A stretch of DNA of 47,321 nt from Candidatus Sericytochromatia bacterium. GTDB taxonomy: Bacteria > Cyanobacteriota > Sericytochromatia > S15B-MN24 > JAQBPE01. The notes beneath the pieces were generated by a model that had not been told where the DNA came from, searched no databases, and saw only the letters and a list, made by a program, of their open reading frames with translations. Location of the stretch: the NCBI GenBank assembly GCA_035285325.1, contig JAYKJB010000004.1:1-47321 (forward strand), written 5' to 3'. Positions 43,012 to 47,321 of the stretch are shown here, in pieces (within the stretch, counting starts at the first letter, position 1; each line of letters starts with the position of its first letter). The translations under genes and the position numbers were made by a program.

Positions 43012-44345
43012 ACCGGGGTCGCGGTGCGCACGACCTCACCGTGGAGGTCATAAGGCTTGGCCTCGGTGATGCGGACCTGCACGAGATCCCCCGGCTCGAC
43101 GTGGGGATCGTCGCAGCGAGCAAAGGTGGTGCCGTCGACATCGGGCGCATCACGGAAGGTCCGGCCAATCAGGATGCCGCTCTTGCTCTCGATCGCCTCG
43201 ACCAGCATGGTCAGCTCCTGGCCCACCAGCTCGTCGTGAATCGACTGCGAGATGCCCTGCTGCAACGCCATCAAGGCCGAGCGCCGCTGGTTGGCCACCT
43301 TCTTGGTCACCCGCCCCTTGAGCGGGTAGGCGGTCGTGCCCTCCTCGGGGGAGAACACGAACACGCCGACGTGGTCGAGGCGTTGCGTGCGCACGAACTC
43401 CATCAGGTGCGCGAATTCTTCCTCGGTCTCGCCCGGGAAGCCGACGATGAAGCTGGTGCGAAGCACGAGACCCGGCACGCCGGCCCGCATGCGGTCCACC
43501 AGGTCAGCCACCGACTCGTTGGTGGGTCGGTGCATGCGACGCAGCACGTCGGGATGGCTGTGCTGCAGGGGAATGTCGAGGTACGGCAACACCTTCGGCA
43601 GGTTGCGCATGGCCTCGAACAGCGCGTCGTTGACGTACATGGGATAGGCGTAATGCAGCCGGATCCAGTTCAGGCCCTCGACCTCGTTCAGCGCCGCCAG
43701 CAATTCGGGCAGAGCCGCCCGGCCATAGCGGTCCAGGCCATAGCGCGTGCTATCCTGGGCGATCAGCACGACCTCGCGTGTGCCTCCTGCCACCAGCTGG
43801 CGCGCCTCCTCGACGATCGTCTCGATCGGACGGGAACGATGGCCGCCGCGCAGCTGCGGGATGATGCAGAAGGCGCAGCGGTGATCGCAACCTTCCGAAA
43901 TCTTCAAGTAGGCACTCGGTCCCAGACCGCTTTGCAAGCGCGGCAGCACCTCGTCGTAAGCATAGGTGGGCTTTTCCGAAATTTCCGAGAAGCGCTCACC
44001 ATCCAGCACGCGCTCGACCACCCGCACGATCGACTTGAGGTCGCCCGACCCGATCGCCGCCGACACTTCCGGCAGCGCCTCCAGCACCTCTTCCCGGTGG
44101 CGTTGCACCATGCAACCGGCCATCACGATTTTCTTGCTGCCACCGTCCGACAGTTCCAGGATCTGCCGGGCCGATTCCTGCTGCGCGCTGACCAGAAAGC
44201 CGCAGGTATTGACCAGCACCACATCGGCCTCGTCACTCTCGGCCACCAGCTGGAAGCCGGCCTGCCCCAGCAAGCCCATCATGATTTCGGTGTCGACCAG
44301 GTTCTTGGCACACCCGAGATTCACCACGCCCACCTTGGCCGTCAT
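43008..44345 (-). CDS. rimO: RimO, ribosomal protein S12 methylthiotransferase
   Basis: This radical-SAM enzyme adds a methylthio group to the conserved aspartate of ribosomal protein S12. The 445-aa protein has the RimO-type N-terminal domain VGVVNLGCAKNLVDTE (Cys12), NTCGF (Cys48) and MAGCMVQR (Cys78). The radical-SAM cluster is EGCDHRCAFC (Cys153, 157, 160). A C-terminal TRAM domain (about 378-440, QELTMLVEAIESKSG, GDLVQVRITEAKPYDL) follows. The NLGCAKN motif distinguishes it from the MiaB in this window. It lies 24 bases after the propeller lipoprotein and overlaps pgsA, in the same direction. Confidence 0.95.
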   Translation of the reverse strand: MTAKVGVVNLGCAKNLVDTEIMMGLLGQAGFQLVAESDEADVVLVNTCGFLVSAQQESARQILELSDGGSKKIVMAGCMVQRHREEVLEALPEVSAAIGSGDLKSIVRVVERVLDGERFSEISEKPTYAYDEVLPRLQSGLGPSAYLKISEGCDHRCAFCIIPQLRGGHRSRPIETIVEEARQLVAGGTREVVLIAQDSTRYGLDRYGRAALPELLAALNEVEGLNWIRLHYAYPMYVNDALFEAMRNLPKVLPYLDIPLQHSHPDVLRRMHRPTNESVADLVDRMRAGVPGLVLRTSFIVGFPGETEEEFAHLMEFVRTQRLDHVGVFVFSPEEGTTAYPLKGRVTKKVANQRRSALMALQQGISQSIHDELVGQELTMLVEAIESKSGILIGRTFRDAPDVDGTTFARCDDPHVEPGDLVQVRITEAKPYDLHGEVVRTATPV

Positions 44346-44369
44346 CGCGCGTCTCCTTCTTGCTTGCGT

Positions 44370-45572
44370 CTAGTTGAACAGGAAGCCGCCAAGCGCCAGG
44401 TCGCCGGTCGGCGCGATGAAGGACGGGTTCAGCTGCTGCAGATTGAATACCTGAGGCAGGTTCAGCTGGTTGCCCACCCGCTGGAAGACCGCCACGTTGT
44501 TGCTGCCCGACAGCGAGACATAGACCTCGTTGCCGAGCGAGGAGACCTCGACGGCCTGCGGTTGACGCCCCTCGACCCGCACGGCATCGCCGCGCGGCGA
44601 CAGGTCGGCAGCGGAAAAGACCTGCAGCGCGTCGCGCGTTTCCAGCGACACGTAGACGGAATCAGGCGTGCCGGCAGCGTTGCGCCCGACCGCCACGTCG
44701 TAGGGCGAGCCCTGCACGTCGCGCACGTCGGCCTGGTTGGCCTGGGAGCTGTTCAGGAAAAAGATGCGGTTGGCGCGCGGGTCAGTCACGTAGACCACGT
44801 CCGTGTTGGCGTTCACGCTGGCCACGGCGAGGTTGAGCGGGGCCACCGCCCCAACCAGCTGCACGGTGCGCTGCACGCTGTAGCTGGCAATCTGCCCGAC
44901 CGCGCCACCCGCCCCGGTGGTGGGCGCGCCACTGCCCGGATTGCCTTGCAGGATGCAGAGGAAGCCGCCCTCGCAGGCCACATAGACCTGCGAACCGGTG
45001 GCATTGGTGGCAATCCCCTTGGGACGCAGGCGCTGGCCCTGGTTGGTGCCCCCCTGAGGGGGCAGGCCGCCCGGATTGGTGATGGGCGTCGAGAGCAGGA
45101 CCGTCTGCACGACCGTGTTGGTGGGAATGTCGATCACCGAGACGGTGTCCTCGTCGGTGTTGGTGACGAAGCCGCGGGAGCCGGAGGGGGCGATCGCCAT
45201 GGCATAGGGCCGGCTGCCCACCGCGATGGTGCGGTTGACCAGGCGATTGCGCCGGTCCACCACGGCCACGGTGTTGCCCAATTCACAGACCACGTACAGG
45301 TACAGCTGACGTCCGCGAGGGTCCATTGTCAGACCACGCGGGCCGTTGCCGACCAGGATCGGGTCCTGGTCCACGCGCGACTGCACCGTGTTGATTTCCA
45401 GCACCGCACCCTTGTTGTAGAGCGTGGTGTAGACGTAGCCGGTCGGACGCGCCCCGACCACGCCCGGATCGTTCTGCGGCCCGCCGCTGATGGCGGAGCA
45501 GCCGAGCGTGGCGGCCACGGCGGAGAGGAGGGCGGAAGCGACGGCCCGACGGGCGAAAACTTGAAAGCTCAT
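44370..45572 (-). CDS. YncE-like beta-propeller lipoprotein
   Basis: 400 aa. The signal peptide leads to lipobox TLGC (about residue 26). The mature protein is made of repeating blades of about 40 residues with the [35 protein letters not shown] and [19 protein letters not shown] pattern, a YncE/lactonase-type seven-bladed propeller. Later blades read [15 protein letters not shown] and [17 protein letters not shown] second large lipoprotein with propeller features occurs at the start of the window. The role is unknown; it may bind ligands in the periplasm or on the surface. It heads the rimO-pgsA operon. Start ATGs also exist at 45581 and 45584; none has a strong ribosome site. Confidence 0.78.
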   Translation of the reverse strand: MSFQVFARRAVASALLSAVAATLGCSAISGGPQNDPGVVGARPTGYVYTTLYNKGAVLEINTVQSRVDQDPILVGNGPRGLTMDPRGRQLYLYVVCELGNTVAVVDRRNRLVNRTIAVGSRPYAMAIAPSGSRGFVTNTDEDTVSVIDIPTNTVVQTVLLSTPITNPGGLPPQGGTNQGQRLRPKGIATNATGSQVYVACEGGFLCILQGNPGSGAPTTGAGGAVGQIASYSVQRTVQLVGAVAPLNLAVASVNANTDVVYVTDPRANRIFFLNSSQANQADVRDVQGSPYDVAVGRNAAGTPDSVYVSLETRDALQVFSAADLSPRGDAVRVEGRQPQAVEVSSLGNEVYVSLSGSNNVAVFQRVGNQLNLPQVFNLQQLNPSFIAPTGDLALGGFLFN

Positions 45573-45579
45573 CACGCCC

Positions 45580-45588
45580 ATCATACCA
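45580..45588 (-). promoter_or_regulatory. Possible extended -10 element before the propeller lipoprotein
   Basis: TGgTATGAT matches an extended -10 consensus on the minus strand. Transcription would then start at about 45573, next to the ATG at 45572, which would make the mRNA almost leaderless. The same bases contain the alternative start codons, so the match may be accidental. Confidence 0.25.
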
Positions 45589-45750
45589 GACACCAGGCGG
45601 CCCGAAGCAGCGGCCGGGTGGTGTACAATGCCCCCGGGTTGCAGGCGGGAGGTTCGCTCGGTCGCAGCGGACGAGGGCCGGTGGCCCCGCCCGCGCGTGC
45701 GCGCAGAGGCCCCGCGCCGGGGCCCGCCCTGGAAACGGAGACGGTTTTCG

Positions 45751-46977
45751 ATGAAAAAGATCAAAGTGCTCAATCCGGTCGTCGAGCTCGACGGCGACGA
45801 AATGACCCGCATCATCTGGCAGTTCATCCGCGAGAAGCTGATCCTGCCCTATCTCGATATCGAGCTGAAATATTTCGACCTCGGCATCGAGCACCGCGAT
45901 GCCACCAACGACCAGGTCACGATCGACGCCGCGCACGCCATCAAGCAGTACGGCGTGGGCGTGAAGTGCGCCACCATCACGCCGGATGAAGCGCGCGTCA
46001 AGGAATTCAATCTCAAGCAGATGTGGAAGTCGCCCAATGGCACGATCCGCAACATCCTCGACGGCACCGTCTTCCGCGAGCCGATCATCTGCAACAACGT
46101 GCCGCGTCTGGTGCCGGGCTGGACGAAGCCGATCGTGATCGGCCGCCACGCCCACGGCGACCAGTACCGCGCCACCGACTTCAAGGTGCCCGGCCCCGGC
46201 ACCCTGACGATCAAGTTCGTCGGCGAGGACGGTCAGGTGATCGAGCGGGAAATCACCAAGTTCCCTGGCTCCGGCATCGCGATGGGCATGTACAACTATG
46301 ACGACTCGATCCGCGGCTTCGCCCGGGCCTCATTCAACTACGGCCTGCAGAAGAAGTGGCCGGTCTACCTGTCGACCAAGAACACCATCCTGAAGGCCTA
46401 CGACGGCCGCTTCAAGGACATCTTCCAGGAGATCTTCGACGCGGAGTTCAAAGCCCGCTTCGACGAGCACGGCCTGACCTACGAGCACCGCCTGATCGAC
46501 GACATGGTGGCTGCGGCGCTCAAGTGGGAAGGCGGCTTCGTGTGGGCCTGCAAGAACTATGACGGCGACGTGCAGTCGGACACGGTGGCGCAGGGCTTCG
46601 GCTCGCTGGGCCTGATGACCTCGGTGCTGCTGAGCCCCGACGGCAAGACGGTCGAATCGGAAGCGGCCCACGGCACCGTCACGCGGCACTACCGCGAGCA
46701 CCAGAAGGGCAAGGCCACCTCGACCAACCCGATCGCCTCGATCTTCGCCTGGACGCGTGGCCTCTACTACCGCGCCCAGTTCGACGGCACCCCTGAGCTG
46801 GCCGAATTCGCCACCGCGCTGGAGCAGGTCTGCGTCGAGACGGTCGAAGCCGGCCACATGACCAAGGACCTGGCGCTCCTGATCAGCAAGGACCAGCCCT
46901 GGCTGAACACCCAGGAATTCCTGGACAAGATCGACGAAAACCTCAAGTCCAAGCTGGGCCTGGCCGCGGCGGTCTGA
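45751..46977 (+). CDS. icd: Isocitrate dehydrogenase (NADP+), eukaryotic-like type
   Basis: The 408-aa enzyme of the TCA cycle oxidises isocitrate to 2-oxoglutarate. [22 protein letters not shown] is the type II (mitochondrial-like) N-terminus. [20 protein letters not shown] is the substrate loop, with the Ser and Arg ligands. [30 protein letters not shown] supplies the metal aspartates, and [13 protein letters not shown] is the NADP-binding segment. It differs from the shorter bacterial homodimeric type I (E. coli Icd). GGAG lies 10 nt before the ATG; the in-frame upstream extension is low-complexity and rejected. TACAAT at 45624-45629 is a plausible -10. A strong terminator follows. Confidence 0.96.
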   Translation: MKKIKVLNPVVELDGDEMTRIIWQFIREKLILPYLDIELKYFDLGIEHRDATNDQVTIDAAHAIKQYGVGVKCATITPDEARVKEFNLKQMWKSPNGTIRNILDGTVFREPIICNNVPRLVPGWTKPIVIGRHAHGDQYRATDFKVPGPGTLTIKFVGEDGQVIEREITKFPGSGIAMGMYNYDDSIRGFARASFNYGLQKKWPVYLSTKNTILKAYDGRFKDIFQEIFDAEFKARFDEHGLTYEHRLIDDMVAAALKWEGGFVWACKNYDGDVQSDTVAQGFGSLGLMTSVLLSPDGKTVESEAAHGTVTRHYREHQKGKATSTNPIASIFAWTRGLYYRAQFDGTPELAEFATALEQVCVETVEAGHMTKDLALLISKDQPWLNTQEFLDKIDENLKSKLGLAAAV

Positions 46978-46991
46978 CCGCTGCCCCGATG

Positions 46992-47024
46992 GCGCCGCAC
47001 CCCCGAGTGCGGCGCTTTTTTTTT
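46992..47024 (+). terminator. Rho-independent terminator after icd
   Basis: GCGCCGCAC (46992-47000) pairs perfectly with GTGCGGCGC (47007-47015) across a 6-base loop, followed immediately by nine T. It starts 14 bases after the icd stop. Confidence 0.9.
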
Positions 47025-47134
47025 GGCGTCACGACGCGATGCAAGGCTCGCGCTGGTTCCGTGTTCAGGGGCCGTTTGCGCTGATACAGCGCCGATGACA
47101 GTCAGCCCACGGCCCTCTCCGGCGATAGTCCGGC

Positions 47135-47321
47135 ATGCCGTCCCCCCGCCACGAGTACCTGGTCGAGGTCTGCCGCGAGGCCCCGCAACTGGTCGCCGAC
47201 CTGCTGCGCCTGCACGGCGTGGAAGTCCCCACGGCCAGCCCCGCCCGGGTGGTCGAGACGGCGATCGTCGATGCCGTGCCCGTCGAGTGGCGGGCTGACC
47301 TGGTCGTGACCCTCGGGGAAC
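47135..47321 (+). CDS. Uncharacterised protein, 5' part only
   Basis: The first 62 codons are present; the gene runs off the window end. MPSPRHEYLVEVCREAPQLV and VPVEWRADLVVTLGE have the same layout as a widespread uncharacterised family known mainly from actinobacteria and myxobacteria (MPSxxHExLxxLFRxxPxLAxxLL and VPTEYRADxVVxL, recalled from memory). Some relatives resemble PD-(D/E)XK nuclease-like proteins, but this is not established. The family is often multi-copy within a genome. No clear ribosome site is visible. Confidence 0.7.
   Translation, partial: MPSPRHEYLVEVCREAPQLVADLLRLHGVEVPTASPARVVETAIVDAVPVEWRADLVVTLGE

Noticed and set aside
3962-44345. miaB and rimO as a duplicated gene pair
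   Set aside because: Both families are normally present in one genome and act on different substrates; their signatures (GCQMN and GCAKN) separate them.
43041-45989. A 982-codon open frame on the plus strand across rimO and the propeller gene
   Set aside because: It is antisense to two clear genes and rich in His, Arg, Gln and Asp, as expected of a high-GC shadow. It lacks a recognisable domain.

Overview
This window is GC-rich (about two thirds G+C by eye) and gene-dense, from a diderm (outer-membrane) bacterium. Evidence for an outer membrane is strong: an Omp85 protein, a TamB-like protein, a TolC-type channel, a SurA-like chaperone, several lipoproteins and a second beta-barrel protein. 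The octamer GCGATCGC (HIP1, the hallmark repeat of cyanobacterial genomes) occurs 28 times by hand count, far above chance. With the large kinase/ATPase/GAF protein and the absence of photosynthesis genes, this suggests a high-GC, possibly non-photosynthetic member of the cyanobacterial lineage such as Sericytochromatia. That placement is inference. No tRNA, rRNA, CRISPR array or transposase is visible.

Layout. 1-6.6 kb: a small unknown protein, a large propeller-type lipoprotein broken by a one-base deletion in a G run, a Pro-Gly-Phe repeat lipoprotein, miaB (tRNA methylthiotransferase) and a Nif3-family protein. 6.6-10.5 kb: an exported DUF2252 protein, divergent from rarA-mutY (replication-stress ATPase and adenine glycosylase, overlapping by 4 nt). 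10.5-17.7 kb: a lipoprotein overlapping an AMIN-like/beta-barrel protein, a lytic-transglycosylase-like protein, a FabK/nitronate monooxygenase-type flavoprotein, a YkgJ-type cysteine-cluster protein and two overlapping GT4 glycosyltransferases. 17.8-23.7 kb: a MacAB-TolC-like export system split between strands, with ATPase-TolC-adaptor on plus and two FtsX/MacB-type permeases on minus, meeting tail to tail.

21.2-37.4 kb is the most striking part. Seven minus-strand genes run head to tail with overlaps or gaps below 60 nt: a 1522-aa TamB-like protein, an Omp85 protein with seven apparent POTRA repeats, a SurA-like chaperone without a PPIase domain, a 92-aa unknown, a 1770-aa kinase-ATPase-TPR-GAF-GGDEF protein and the two permeases. 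Together they look like an envelope-assembly unit with its own c-di-GMP/phosphorylation signalling protein and lipid or lipoprotein export permeases. The functional link is inferred from gene order.

37.5-47.3 kb is mostly housekeeping: stand-alone infA, convergent lepB, a small lipoprotein, an operon of two RCK (TrkA-type) proteins with an APC permease (probable K+ uptake), then a propeller lipoprotein-rimO-pgsA operon, divergent from icd (NADP isocitrate dehydrogenase) with a strong terminator. The window ends inside an uncharacterised protein gene.
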